From Dipylidium caninum (lineage: Eukaryota > Platyhelminthes > Cestoda > Cyclophyllidea > Dipylidiidae): a stretch of DNA of 64,000 bases. The DNA lies in NCBI GenBank assembly GCA_017562135.1, contig QEYB01000087.1, positions 1 to 64,000 on the forward strand, in the 5' to 3' direction. Shown in pieces: positions 1-13,242 of this stretch (position 1 is its first letter; every line of letters begins with the position of its first letter). A program made the position numbers and the translations under genes. A model generated the notes under the pieces. The model had not been told where the DNA came from, did not search any database, and saw only the letters and a list, made by a program, of their open reading frames with translations.

Positions 1-512
1 CAGAAGAGATTCACATCCAGGGGCTCATTTCATAAAATTGCCACTCATGGAGTATAGTAAGAGTGTAGTGACAGTGTCGAAGGTGACACCGCTCTTCCCC
101 ATGGTATGTTGGAATGAAGCAATGAAAAAGCGCCGGATGAATGATGCTCTTTGTGCCTTACGTAGCCGGAGAAAGGAAAGTAAGCAGAATGTGATTTACA
201 GTGAGACAGTTCCAGCCGTTTAACAGAGAAGCTGCGTCGATACATATCGCTGAGGACAATGGAAATTCATGCGACTAGTCGACAGGATAAATGAAAGCAA
301 CTAGGGAACTAGAACTGGCGACACAAATGCTACAGGAACGCACTCTCTTTAGCCACTTCGCGTGCACGCAGTGATGATCAGCTCCTTTCCATATATGGAG
401 TATCATTTAAACCTTTTCCTAAACCACGATCGTAGTTTATGGGTAAAGTATAACACAATATTTACATTTATGGATAATGATGCAGGAGAGGTCTATGACA
501 CAGAAAAGAACT

Positions 513-528
513 GGGGGGGGGGGGGGGG
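513..528. repeat. G16 homopolymer
   Basis: Sixteen consecutive G residues in otherwise AT-leaning non-coding sequence. No gene is seen from position 1 to about 740. Homopolymers of this kind are prone to length errors, so the exact count is uncertain. Confidence 0.9.
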
Positions 529-739
529 CAATTAAATATCACATGGCAAAGAGCAATGTAAAGATCGTTCAATCCGATTTTCACTGCAAATGCAAGTCAA
601 ATGTAAGAAATGAAAGGCAGAATCGGAGCGGCCAATAACAGCACTTTTCATATTCTGCCGACATACTTACGTAAATGAATCCTCATTAAGGTGTCTTATG
701 CTTAAATACTGCATGCTATTCTCCGACTTTCTCATTAGG

Positions 740-1617
740 CTTTGTGTCTATATCTTTCAATTGCCAAACTGAACTGAATAAGGAAGAGAAGTCACACATT
801 TCAATGTCCTACATTCAGGTACGTCAAAGCCCATGTCTCACACTACAGCTGCGCATCCTCACTCACACGATCGCCTAACTCTTGGAAAAAAAACTCTCTT
901 TCTTCCGCGCTTCATATCATGATTGCGCAGCAGCATAAATACCGCCTTACGCCAAATAGTCATGGATTCTTCTACCTAAAGAACAATTCAATATTCGATC
1001 GTCGCTGATAATCCAAACGGATGTGAGAACCTCGTGTTGGAGGCCCCGTCTTAAGTAACCTAGTACCATTCCATTGCTTGTCTTACCACAATGATAAACC
1101 GCTCTTCACATTTAAGGCCTCATTATGCATCGGAGTGATTCTTTCTTATCGACGCTACGAACAAGGAACGGTACAGTCACGTGCAGATACTATGTTAAGA
1201 CTAGGGTAGCAGTCTACAATCAGGATAGCTCGATAACATAACACATATCCGGTTACCCCTGCCCTTAAGTATTCTTATTGACTTTGGTTTGCCTAGATTG
1301 GTATAGGCGGTGTGAGAAACACTCCATCCCGAGTTTATGCTGCTTCCCGAGGTACCGTTGAAAATAATGCGGATAAATATGAGGAAATCGTCAGCTTCAG
1401 TAAGTTAAAAGGGACGCATCATTGTCATTTGGAGTCTATACATTTCTATGTTAATGACACCTCCAATTCCTCTTGATTGGTCTTCTTGCGGAAACATTTA
1501 CAGACGACAACTTGTGAATTTCACAATGAGAAGTGAGGAAAAAAGCTATTGATTACCTCGCATGCTCATATTTGGATAAATGGATGTCGGGCTTTGCGGT
1601 CTTCAAGATAGATTGGG
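740..1617 (+). pseudogene. decayed copy of the surface-glycoprotein family (exons 3-7)
   Basis: Nucleotide similarity to the intact gene at 10720-13242 can be followed in order. The end of exon 3 is at about 794-818, with donor GTACGT. Exon 4 is at about 905-1040. Exon 5 is at 1117-1196, retaining GTCACGTGC for the V-T-C motif. Exon 6 is 1297-1399, ending before GTAAGTTA as in the intact gene. Exon 7 is about 1492-1617, ending AGATTGGG before GTAAGTC. Even the tail of intron 5 (CTTAAGTATT) is shared. The reading frame is broken by indels and stops in several exons, and no signal exon or membrane exon is seen nearby. It is a dead paralogue, probably the closest relative of the intact gene because intron sequence is shared. 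The start is approximate. Confidence 0.75.
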
Positions 1618-3530
1618 GTAAGTCAAATCGCTCTTCTGAAAGTGTGAACGTATTTTCGGATTAAAACAGTGGAATCTTCTTGCTCTTGCACGCCTTTGCA
1701 CTAGTACCCCCAGAAAGCAATTTCTTGCCGATTATTTTCACCACGCCTTCATCTTGTCTGGTCGGCTATCTTTCCATTATTTCAGATAATCGCCATTCGA
1801 ACTTGGCTGTCTAACGACGAGGCTATGAGCTTTCATATGAACGGACGCAACGTTTTTTCCACTGGGGCCTGAAATATCACAAAATAAGCAGTGCTATCAA
1901 CTGGCGCCTCATCATTCCAATGATCAGTAATAACATGCACTAAATATATCTGCATCACTTTCCTTTCAATGCAATTGAGATTGCGCTACTTTGCAGGGTG
2001 ATATTTGAACTGAGGTTCGGTATATATTGGAGTGGTCCATTTGAGTCATGTTCAAGTTGCGATTGCACGCTCTCCTGACTTAGACTAAAACGGAACATCA
2101 GCAACCACACGCTACTGTTCTTTCTCAACATCCTCCAACTTAGTGGTAAATAGAAAACTCTTTTTATCAAGATTGCAAGCGTTTGAAATACGCACCTTCA
2201 ATGATAGTACTCTCGAATTGCCTTTTTGGTTAATGGCTCTTCAATGGTGTTCGTTTGCAGAGGTAGAAGAGACGTTATGTGTTCAGGATCATTCGCCTTG
2301 TTTTCTCACTTCCGAATGAATATGGAGACATGACTCCATGCGAAATGACGATTAAGTGCTTACCCTTGAATGAAAAGTTCAATTGAGAAATGTAGAGTCC
2401 GCTTCAAATTATGCGCACTGATTAACAACCTCCATGAAATGTTCCAGTTAGAGAAAAGTGCATGATGTATCCAAGATGGGATGAATGTAAGCGTCGATTA
2501 AATAAAAATGGGGGGGGTATTGGTCCAAAATGTGTGTCGTGTGAGTAACAAAATCGTTTGTAGACGAGGCAGCTGGAGCTAAGAGACGAAGAAGGGGTGC
2601 ACGCAGTTGCGAAGGAAGGGTAAAATGTTAAGGTCATCCAAATGACAACAATGAAGTGAGAGGTGATATACAGCCAGGAAGTCTCCTGTTTTCATAGACA
2701 TCATCATTCGCTAAAATTAGATTTGGCCCTAAAAGATGTCATGCTCCGTCACTGGTGTGCTCAGGCGACGGTGACACTAAACCGAGGTGGATTGAGGCAA
2801 AAACACGTTTTCACACTTCCAATCAACTTGTGTTTTCTAGCCCACTTCAGTCCAACAAACGATGTGTAGACGGTCCCCCACTGGTTTATAAGCAGATCGG
2901 TTGTAGCAGATCGTGGGAGTCTTGCTCCAAACTCATATCTGTAGAGGTAGGAGTGCACATCTCGTAAGATAGTCTCACTTTGAGAACGAGTATCCCAAAT
3001 GGCAGGAATGACACATTCTTTCAAGGCGTCTGTATTGCGGGGATCGCTACGCGACAGGCATTGTGTCACCAGTTGCCGCGTGTAACGTGAGACTGCAAGT
3101 GTTCAAGTCAACACAACTCGCACAGGCTCCCTCCCTACTTGTGCAATAGCACAATCATTATCCTCACTCATGCACTGCCACATTGTTACTAAAATGTCTA
3201 TCCAAATATATGCAGAGGCTGCAATGGTTAGCGACTAGGCGATAGGAGAGGGAACTGCTTTGTAGCATGCCGGTGCTGCGGAAAGAGTTGAATTGAATGA
3301 GTTGATGAGGTAACAGAACGATGTTTAATTTGGGAAGTCTAACGGCGGGGTGCCAATTGATAGTACAGCGAATATGTCATTAGGTATCCCACTAACGAAT
3401 GCTCAGGACACACCCGTCACCGCACAAATCGTAAGTATTTGGTTTTCCAGGTTAACACATTTGTTATTCACATTCAAAATGATCTGCATTTGCAGCCCCA
3501 ACGAAGTAATGATTGTCTGGTGCGTTGACT
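1618..3530. other. non-coding stretch, no gene seen
   Basis: No exon chain with consistent phases is visible on either strand. The open frames here (longest about 102 codons, minus strand near 2761-3069) have no recognisable domain, no family motif and no flanking splice pattern. Confidence 0.5.
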
Positions 3531-4290
3531 CAAAGAAGTCCTCGTGCTTGGCCTTTTGATATCGTTTAGCCGGCGAACAATTCCATTGGCCATTGCACAA
3601 CAACGACACACCTAGAGGCAGCATTCACGGATACCCACTGCCACCGCATGTAAGAAGAATTGAGTGAGAATTTTCTTGTGAGAAGAAGAGGTGACCGTCT
3701 ACGGTGACCACGTCAACGAGATGCTAACAAAGATCGTTACCATTGGTGTAATATCTCACACCAGGTTTTTGCTCATGATGTACCATTTGTGCGCATGAAT
3801 CCTCGTCCTATGTCCATTATTAAATTGAGATAGTGTCCTGACGCCCGATGGTTTATTGCAATGTGATAAGAAACCCCGAAATAGTCACGTCTCTCCATCG
3901 GTCTCCTATACGTCAAACGGATCGTTGCTACCAAATCGACTTCCATAACTCTCCTTCTCACAATATACCACCACCTCACTGAACAAATTCCCATCGTATC
4001 GCCTGCAATCTTCACATTACTGCGTCGACTTCTGGTGTTTCTATGAAATGCAGCCGCTTCCCATTTTAACTAAATTTTTTGGTGCCAACCTCATTTCAAG
4101 CAATTGCAGGAGAGTCAAATATCACTCGTCTGTCTGTTTCGCTATGTCCACGAGGCCGTAAGTGCATTCTGGAATGGCAGTCATGTGGCACGACGGGTCG
4201 CCTCCACGATTCCATGCTGTACTCACTCATTTTCGCATCCATTACAAGCAACCTCCTTTGCGAGTTCCCAGAATCGATGGAGGAGGTGAA
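3530..4290 (+). repeat. diverged copy of the interspersed repeat found in the inverted-repeat arms
   Basis: This stretch is collinear with 43000-43560 on the plus strand (and with the reverse complement of about 27990-28560). Shared blocks include AGAAGTCCTC.TGCTTGGCCTTTTG near 3534, TTCCATTGGC.ATTGCACAAC near 3582, ATGAAATGCAGCCG near 4043, and GGCCGTAAGTGC near 4153. Similarity is clear but indel-rich, so the copy is old. No intact reading frame is shared by the copies, so I treat it as a non-coding dispersed element of unknown class. Confidence 0.6.
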
Positions 4291-7200
4291 AGAGGACTAG
4301 AAAATGTGCGAGGAAGCAAACGAGGCCATTGTCGAACAAGCATTTTCATTTATATAACGACTCTGAGTTTTGCAACAGCATCGCCACTTCTGTTGAACGA
4401 AGACATCATTGAACAAAAGCTGAATTTTTAAATACGTGTTGCAAGTGTCGTGTGAGTTGGGGTGTTGTGAAATGAGAGACGAAGGGAGTTAATGCAGTTG
4501 AATACGAAGTGTAGCAGACGGATGCTGACGCAGTTACTCCTGGAGGTGTTGATTTGATGCTAAGGCACTGCCTCATCTCCATCGAACTTTCCCCGAGGAC
4601 AACTTATGACATGGAGACATACTTACTTGCCCTCTCACGTCCCAGTCCTTTCCCGAATTTTTTAATACACTTCAGCAGACCATCAGGAAGGAAAGCACGT
4701 ACTCACATAACCCAACGTGTGTGAAAGAACGTACTTCATTCTTTAAGTAGGTTCGATTTTTTATCCTTAAATTATAATAATTTTGCTGCACTTTACATTC
4801 ATTCATTCCTTCATTTAATTATTCACTCATTTGTTGATTTGTTCATCTAATCTTACTCCCGCTGAATGAATTCCAAACCCCAAAAGTGCCTTAGCATTCG
4901 ATTAGAGAGTCCCAACTTCCTCAATATACTCCGCGGTCACTAAGTCCTTCCAAATTATGTGTCGATTGAAATTACTCAAACAAGGTTAGTTTAAAGTTGA
5001 GGTAATTAGTAGGACGTGGGGTGGATAAGTCCACAGGTTCGCTCTATTTGCCAGTTCTCTTCCCACTGTTTAGGCAAGTTATAACTGACTAAGTTTCTCG
5101 TATTGGCGAAACAGACTTCATCCTCCCGAAGTCTTATCTTTAGTTCGAGCCACCACGCTGTTGTGTTTCCAGTTGTCTATATTTTGAGGGGGATAAATGG
5201 GAAGAAATTTGATATGTCAACCAACCTTTTCGCTGAAACATGGAAAGTATTTAAACAAATGCTAATTTGAAAAGCGTAATGGTTTTTAGAGCAACTAATT
5301 TGACTGCAGCCATGTGTAGGGTAAGTCAACTGGGTATAATAATAGACCAGACTAGGTATGTCGAGGATAGAATAAACCGCTTTTGCACGGTTAAGATAGT
5401 TTGTAGTTTATTACTGACTACTAATTGTCTGTTTAGACTATCATGTGCCCATTCCCCGGTCGGCTTTACCTCACTCACACAAAGGTAATCCGACCAACTG
5501 GAGCCTCTCACAGTGGAATTAGGTGTAGGTGGTTGGTAGAACGGAATAGGGGGCGGCCACACGCAACTAGGTGCTCGGATTAATCACCAATGCACTGCAC
5601 ACAAGGGCCTAACCTCACTAACACTCAAATAACAACCACAAACACTACAATCTTGACAAAGCACTGTCTCTTCACTTCGTGATGACATCTGCTTGCTTAA
5701 ATCAAAATAAATGTTTTCCAGTCAGGATTTTCGGCCTTCACAAATAACAACTTAATTGCTATCGCTTATATATGACGAGCCAAGCAGTAGGCTGACTGTC
5801 GTTTAGGAAGTCGCATTAGCAGTGATACAGAGACGACTAAGTCGTCAGTAATGTTTGCATATACGTCTATTTGATTATAGAAAGCAGTTACTCTTGCACT
5901 GCATCCCCAGTCACTTAGTCTACTCGTTAGCCGTGCTAGTAGTATTGCGGAAGACCGCACTAGGAAATTAGGGTGTCAACTTAAATTGGTATTAAGCTGC
6001 CTCACTTAGGTGTGTGTGTGTTGGAAGAGCAAAATGCATATTAACTAGTGTTCATTCACTAACTATTTATCAGTTTCCCCGTCCATGCATTCAGTTATTC
6101 ATTTGAAGCTTCATTTACAGGAGGTGTAGCGTCAGAAGCAGCGATGAGAGCGACGAATTGTTTCATTGGCAGCAGTTAGCAAACCGCCGTCAAATAGTTA
6201 ATTACACTGCCCTAGAGTCCATCTTAATGCGATTTAGGTATGTGTATGCTCGTTTTAACGGATGGAGGAAAGCATACTGTAAGTTTTCATTTGAAGCAGA
6301 TACTGAGAGGAAGGGCAAAGCACCTCCTCTCTCACTCCCTAAAAATTTGGAATTTCCTCAATGCTCGTCGTAACCATTTCGGATGGAAAGTTGCAGATGA
6401 AGAGCTTATTTCTCCATCCCTCTCTCAGTGGCTTCAATAATTATTCAACACTCAGCAAACTCTCCATCGTCCCTACATCCCTATGTCTCCGTTTCAGATT
6501 TCCTCTCAAGTGTCAGTGGGTCATAACGCTGCAGCCGCGCTCCATATCAGCAGCCCTTTTGTCTCCGCTTGATTTCATTATAGGGAAGAATGATGGATCA
6601 CTCCTAGTACATTCCACCACAAGGTAACCATAATCGTTTCCTGATGCAATTTCCGCTTGTGTCTGTGTCCTGGGCTGTTTTTTTGCCTACATCTTTGATT
6701 CATCGTTTCCCATTATTATCCATATCCGCTTGCCATCACTAATGATCAGTGGTGTAGAAACTCCGCCATCCGTGTATTGTGAAGCAACCAAGGTGTACAA
6801 ATACTCTTGCAACAGTCCTACGATCATCTGCAGCTACATCAGTTCGTTCGGCGCAGACATATAAATTTACTATTTTTTTTCTTTATATCTAATGCGCAGA
6901 TGATTTAACACAGCTGTATGGAGAGGCATTTCTTATTTCAGACCGCAGTTCACGATTAGTTAAGTGGGATCTGATTGCACGGCCGTCATGAATTCTTCCT
7001 GCTCATCGAAATGGGCCTATGGTCTTCCTCGAGGCTCATTGATCATATTCAAATTGCAAGAAAGAAAGTTTCGAAACTAATGTTCAATATCATTTTCACC
7101 AGTGGGTCCATCTCCGAACGCCGGACTGATGTTTCCCCAAAATAGAACTGTGCTCTGTAGGTAAATACAAATAGCGATGTCTTACCACGCTTTCAAACAT

Positions 7201-9719
7201 CGGCTCAAATCAAGCATTTACGCGTAATTCGGTCCATACCGCTTGCCTACTGTATCTACTGACGTGCAATGGGGAAAATTTGCCTGAGGCCCGACTCGAC
7301 GTCTACCCTGAAGTGAGGACCTACGCAGAGACATAGATATATCTGGCAAAACAGGCTTCGTAGGATTAGGAGTCAACAACTTATCTAGGGGTCGGTACTG
7401 CGTGTATTACAGTGTGACAGACATATTACTGCACTGACTTTACATCTGCCAACCATAGAACATATTAGATGGTATCCCGCCCTCCATTTAATTTAAATGG
7501 CAGCTGAAATGGGGTTATATTTCATATGGGGTGTGGAACGTTCCTAGTGAAACGTGTCATTGTCTGCTTTCCCCTTTACGCAGTCATCTACACTGCAAGT
7601 GGTGTTTCGCTCGCTCTTAGGCACTGAATTGAGGTTACCACATAAACTTTTGTCAGCATTCGCAGGGGCCACACTCCAAGAGATTAGAGAGACTCAATAT
7701 AGTAACGCTGGCGTGGTTATGTGGTGGAAGGAGTAGAATTGTGCTAGGTGAAGATGTCATGGGACATTGCTGGAAGTACAAGGGTTGAATGAAGAGCTAT
7801 GCCAACAGTGAGTGATGTCACTTCTGATAATAATGAAACTGACACGAGGCGTCGCACTAATGAGATTTCCGCAGCACTTCATGTCTTAAAGTAGAGTTCA
7901 TTCACTTTTCGCTAATTCATGAGAACTTGACTTGCCTTTGGGTTTTTTTATTTATTCACTTATTTGTTTGTTCTTTCGTTCCCTTCCTATATTTTCCCTT
8001 TTATTGGGCAGATCACATATGGTCAAGTCGCAACACTATTCTTATTACGAGTGTGAAACTCCGGAAAATGAAAAATGGAGGGACATAGAAGTCTGTTATT
8101 TAGGAAGAACTTTCAACAACTGCCCTAATATAGAGATATGAAAAGATTTTATATGATTACCTGAACTTGTAGATACGGCTTCATTTATACCTATCGGTGG
8201 ATGCGCGATTCCCTGTGGTGAACAACGGAGATGGCATGAAAAATTCATTCCGATTTTACAAGTCCGCTTTAATTTCAAGTGTCATCTTTTCAGTTGTGGT
8301 TTGTCGGAGAGTCAAAATTGTTTCACTCCTTATCGTGTTGGGCGTTGAAACCTATGCTATTTTCACAATTGTGGATAACTGCTAAATTATTGGCTGCTAT
8401 TAGCCGAGCATCAAGTATTAACTTTGTTTATTCGTTACTGCAACCAGACCACCGTTTCATTAACAAAATTTTTCATGAATCTGCCACAGTGGGGTGGGGA
8501 GTAGATTTCAAGTTAGGCACTATGAGAGGGATACCAAACACTCACTAGTTTACTTTTCTGGATCAGGATATGAAACTTTTTTTCAAAGGTAAAACATTAT
8601 TAACTGTAAGAATAATGCAGTTATGTTATTTGATGAAGTGTATGAGCAGCAAGAAAACATTGTATTCCTCATTCCAAAAAAGTGCAGAACTTTCGGGTAG
8701 ACGTTATGCGCGCAATCGAAAGAGTAACAGCGACGGTGTCTTATATCAGTGGATCTAATAAGATGGATTTGAAAAAATCTTGAAAAATAACTGTCATTCG
8801 TTAATTGGCACGCGAAATACTACGGCATGATAATTCACGACCCCAAAACACTGCATTTATTGTCGAAAAAATAACTTTTTTTCAGCATAAAATTGTTCAA
8901 CATCCTCCTTACTGACATGATAGGTCACAAAACGATTATTACCGCTGTCGTAAATGCTAATTATTTTTGAGATAAAAAATACGATTCCTAAAGTGGTGCT
9001 ATCGCAGACTTTAAACGGGTTTTCAGCCTGAAGAGAAGGTTTTTTTCAAGAAGATGCGTGGTTTGCACTTGCGTCCTCCGAAGGTTGTAAATGACCATCG
9101 GAATAATTTTTATCAAATGTGATAATTAAGTCCTAGTGTCCACGCAAAATGAATTGTTACGCGAAATGCACGACCCTCCTAAACCTCCTGTCTGGGCGTC
9201 GGACACGGTACTTCCTCGGCATCATGCCGCCTCAGCTCAATTTTGCTAGACACGTCGGCCGCCCCACTTATCCGCAATATTTTCGCAGTAAACGTGAGTA
9301 AAACGACTATGGCGAGTATCCGACTGGCATGCGAATGAACCCCTTACGCCAGGTGACACGACACGAACAACGAAGTTATCACGTCACTGCATATATAAAC
9401 CTCATGCACCCACTAAACACTAATGCAAACTCCAATCTCCATATAGATCAACTAAGCAGGAATGCCAGCTGATGGGGTGAACTAGTACACACTTTGACTT
9501 TGCGACTGTACTTTCCGGATATCTGATAAGATCAAGTGGTGGTTTAATATGAGGAACACAAGCATCAACACATTTTGCCTAGGCCTCTTTCCATGTGAAC
9601 TGGTCATTCCTTCAAGTGTTTGTGTCCCACACCCGCTCACTTTGCTCTCTCACTACAAAGTTATTGCTGAACAGCCTAACGATTTAAAGTCGCACGACAC
9701 GACAGAGTGTCACGCTTGC
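4291..9719. other. non-coding stretch, no gene seen
   Basis: Both strands were read for exon chains, family motifs and RNA genes and nothing convincing was found. A block near 5025-5080 (GGTGGATAAGTCCAC followed by a match to 21777-21835) shows that part of it is another diverged duplicate. A short open frame at about 8010-8141 (+) ends in a cysteine-containing peptide preceded by an AG acceptor-like site, but has no partner exons. Confidence 0.45.
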
Positions 9720-9890
9720 CACTGTAATGAAATGAAAGCTGTAACAAGAGTTTGTTTCAACTGGGCTGTGAACTGTTTGCAAGGGCAAAGGCACACTGTT
9801 TGCTTTCCCAATTCGTTGTCATGCGAGAGTGCATTTACGGCCCCATAACATCAGTCATCCAGGCCGTTGAAATGCACTGGGATCTCTGCT
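9720..9890 (+). repeat. interspersed repeat copy (CTGTGGACTGTTTGC core)
   Basis: Contains ATGAAAGCTGTAACAAGAGT then GGGCTGTGAACTGTTTGCAA and TGTCATGCGAGAGTGCATT. The same ordered blocks recur, diverged, near 26926-27040, 27985-28060, 29100-29135 (reverse), 35875-35990, and at mirror positions in the right inverted-repeat arm. No protein is shared between copies. Likely a non-autonomous mobile element or ancient duplicon; no terminal repeats or target-site duplications were identified. Confidence 0.55.
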
Positions 9891-10669
9891 AGTGCCCCAA
9901 TAAAGACAGATGCACACCACATTCCTGACAACTGCTGCAATCACTGCGTTCCAGATGATTAGCATGGTTCACCTCATCGATAGGAAGACTCTAGTTCGTG
10001 CAAGGATCACCGCCTTAAGTATGCGTTAATGTGGTGCGAGGAGAACTGTGTGACTTGATGAGGCAGTAGGGTTGCGATTATGGAAGAATTGCGTGGCCGC
10101 ACATGATGCAGACTGGAAGCGAACAAAAATTTGAGAGCGACGACAACTCCGTCCCATTTGCAGCGGTGTATTTAGTCTCTCGCATGCGTCGCGATATCCG
10201 AAAAAACATGTTGTTTGACCAGATATCAATCATATCCATCGTGAGTAGCCATAATAACTAGCCTTCGGGCGAATAGGAAGGAGTGCACCCCGTCCATGGA
10301 GTCACTCTCCATATCTATCGCTCTGCATTACCGACATCTTGACATTGTGACATTTTCGTATAATTGTATGCTCCGTTTAAAAGAGAGCGTGCCTTAAGAG
10401 AGATGCCCCGGCAGATACACCCACAGATGCGTAGAGAGACCAACGTAGAGAGATCATTGTAGAGAGATCAACTCCACTTCATCATTATACGCATGGACTG
10501 AAAATCAAAACATTTACCTTTGCCTCTCAGTGCAAGAGGCAATCGATGAGAGCTAAACCACGCGCCGAGACACAATGTACGCCGTGAATAAAGTCCTAGA
10601 AGAAGGGTGAAGGTCAGAGAAGAAGTCGACGTGTATAACCAATACCAATGCCGCCGCTGACCTACTTAA

Positions 10670-10719
10670 GACGGAATAAATACAGAGCACAAGAAGTGAA
10701 GATCTCACCTGCACGAGTG
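10670..10719 (+). promoter_or_regulatory. possible TATA-like element and 5' UTR of the intact glycoprotein gene
   Basis: An AATAAATACAG block lies about 40 bases upstream of the ATG at 10720. It is the only AT-rich promoter-like element close to the start. The assignment is speculative. Confidence 0.2.
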
Positions 10720-13242
10720 ATGGCGGGAGAGGCAACACTTCTCTTCTTTGCTTGCATCTGCTTTCACACCAGTAAGTGATCTCCTTACTTAACGCTTTTC
10801 ATCTACCACTCTTTCTCATTGGGCTATGCCAGTTGAGGTACAGCGTATTGCAGACAGAATTTATTTGACTTCGTACACGCTCTCTTCAGACGCACAATTG
10901 GTCGAGAGTTCAAATGAAGGAAGTGAGAGAAGAATTGTGAGCGGCCCGATCAACGCCACATTTTTTATCAATTTGACACTTCCCGGCAAATATCACGTAG
11001 GTTGAAATCTCCTCACTATAGTGTGCTTGATTTTCATTGATGGCAAACTATTTTGACTTCCTCAATTAGAGAGCGTGCGTGCATTCACAGTCTGGCTTTG
11101 ACTACTGTGTGGACACAAGGGGAGACCTATGTTCCAACGAATATTTTAACTGCTCCTACATTCAGGGTACGTTCCATTCCATTCCTCACCTATATGCCAC
11201 ACGCACCTATCATCAACAACACTAGCTAGAATTCGCCTCCCCACTTCCAGCAATATTCAGAATTTACTCCATCTTTCTGCTCATGTAGTCTCTGATAATC
11301 AAGCAGAGGTACAATTGGCCGGCTTTATCCGCCAAGATATGGTGTGGATTGTTTTCATCTCTACCGTATCTGAATTTATTCCCATTACTATTGCTGTATT
11401 TCCTGATGCGATTTGGAATTTCTCGAAAGTTGGTGAGTCTACATTGGTGTGACTTCATACCAACAAACATTTGTCCTGTCCACAAGAAGTGACCACCCTC
11501 ATTCACTCGTCTCCCAAGGCTTCGACTTTTATCCAAAAGAGTCTTTCTTCATTGACGCAAAGAATAAGGAAACCGTGACAATCACTTGCAGTCGCAATAA
11601 ATATGGTTATGTGAGTCTACGATGTAATCAACTCTATGGGCATAAACCTTAATAGACGTCTTACTTCCACCATAATCGTCACAGTTCTTACTTCCACGCC
11701 TTAAGTATTGCAATTTTCTTTCTGTTTACCTAGATGGAGATAGTGGTGGGCACCCAGACAACAATGGTGTACAGAATTTGGAGTTCTGGGGATAACAATT
11801 ATACCAGCTCCTACCCGCAAATAGTCAGCATCAGTAAGTTAGACAGAATACATCTTCGACATCTGCTGCTTACATGCTGCACTGTGGTTGACTGCTCTAA
11901 AATCGATGTGGCTGCCATTCTTGTAGGAAAGAGTATGGACAACAGATTTGTGAATTTAACAGTAGAAGTGAGGAAAAAACAACCAGTTGATTACGTTGGA
12001 TGTTTGTATGATGGATCGTCAAGGTGTGGCGCGGTCTACAAAATAGATTGGGGTAGATCAAACACAGTCGAATCATTCAGCACGTCCTCTTCATTAACAA
12101 CCGCTTATGACGGTAAGTAGGTGAAAATTTATCGTACATTCATCATACGTCTTTAGCTAGTGCGAGTGCAATTGCTTCTGTCTTCTTACCTAGCCGAAAC
12201 GACTTTAACTGGCGCGGTGTCTGCAACAGGTAATTTGAAATGTCGGCCAAGATGTTGATGAGGTTTCTTTGGTGGTGGTGATGGTGATTGTTGTTGGCGG
12301 TGGTGGTGAAAATATCCCTTACAAAGTCTCACTAGCAATATACTCACTGCCTTACTAAAGTGACGCCATAAATGGTGCTCAGAACCTCACGTCCTATAAG
12401 ATGAGCACTGATAAAATAGTGATAAAGGTCATCTGCATCTTTCCCATCCTCACCAACCGCGAAAGTACAAGTTTCGCTCTCTTAACCATCACAAACTGCC
12501 TTACGCCGCATTTGTAACAGCCACTTAAACGCCCCTAATGCCACGAAATTCGGCTTTATTTAATGCATGATTTGTTTCTGTGATAGGCGTTCCTATGGAA
12601 AGCATTGACACCGGTAGAATAAAGCTCCTCTTAGTAAATACCACGAGTTGAAATTCTTCGATTGCGGCAATCATGCAGCTACTGAATGCGCCACGAGTTT
12701 CGTTACCGCAATGTGGCAAGGGCACATGAGTTTACAATGTTGTCGTTAAAACACTGGGTTACTTTGCGACCACCCTTGCATCTTCACTGCTCTGACTCGG
12801 TGTCACCAAAGCACGCTCATCGTGATGCTTGTCGCCAATGCGCTCTCCCACTCATTTAACCCTCATAACCTCGCTCTAACTGCATCATTATTACGCCTTG
12901 TGCGATTTAGGCATCCCAGGTACTGGCGATTTGGGTAATCGTACTTATACAGACGTTAAGCATGCTCGTACCACCCATGCGTCGCGTGTCTCCTACGCAC
13001 TGTTTCTTCTGTACTCCGTAAATCAAACAACTTCCGGTTGTGCCGTAGGCGAATATGGTGAGTTGTGCCTATTTCGGATACACAAATTTGGTTGTCTCAC
13101 TTGTCCGTCGCCCACATTGACCCTATTCTCATTTGGTCATCCCTCTTCTGTGCCACCGATCCACTTGCCCATTTCATGCCTTTCAGTTGCGTTTCGTCTA
13201 ATTCTCGGATGCCTGTTTATGTGTAAGCTGCCTGTGCTATAA
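10720..13242 (+). CDS. intact 10-exon surface glycoprotein, 318 aa, signal peptide and C-terminal hydrophobic anchor
   Basis: Exons: 10720-10771, 10890-10996, 11070-11166, 11289-11432, 11519-11610, 11734-11833, 11927-12052, 12194-12229, 12911-13057, 13187-13242. All introns are GT..AG, all phases fit, and the sum is 957 bases (318 codons plus TAA). Exon 1 encodes a signal peptide (MAGEATLLFFACICFHT). Exons 2-7 form the ectodomain, with TLPGKY, EYFNCSYIQ, QAEVQ, ETVTITC and DYVGCLYD...KIDWG motifs. It has about eight cysteines and eight N-glycosylation sequons (for example INAT, INLT, NCS, NFS, NYT, VNLT). Exon 8 is a Thr-rich linker. Exon 9 ends GCAVGEY. Exon 10 is an 18-residue hydrophobic tail ending at the stop, so the protein is either a single-pass type I membrane protein or GPI-anchored. 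Identical exon lengths in paralogues make the model strong. The family is not identified with certainty; the expanded tapeworm GP50-type diagnostic antigens are the first thing to compare. Confidence 0.85.
12271..12309 (+). repeat. TGG-rich microsatellite in intron 8
   Basis: Runs of TGG/TGA/TTG triplets inside the long intron 8 (12230-12910) of the intact glycoprotein gene. There is no coding role. Confidence 0.7.

Noticed and set aside
2761..3069. 102-codon minus-strand frame
   Set aside because: Composition and context are non-coding; no family motif.
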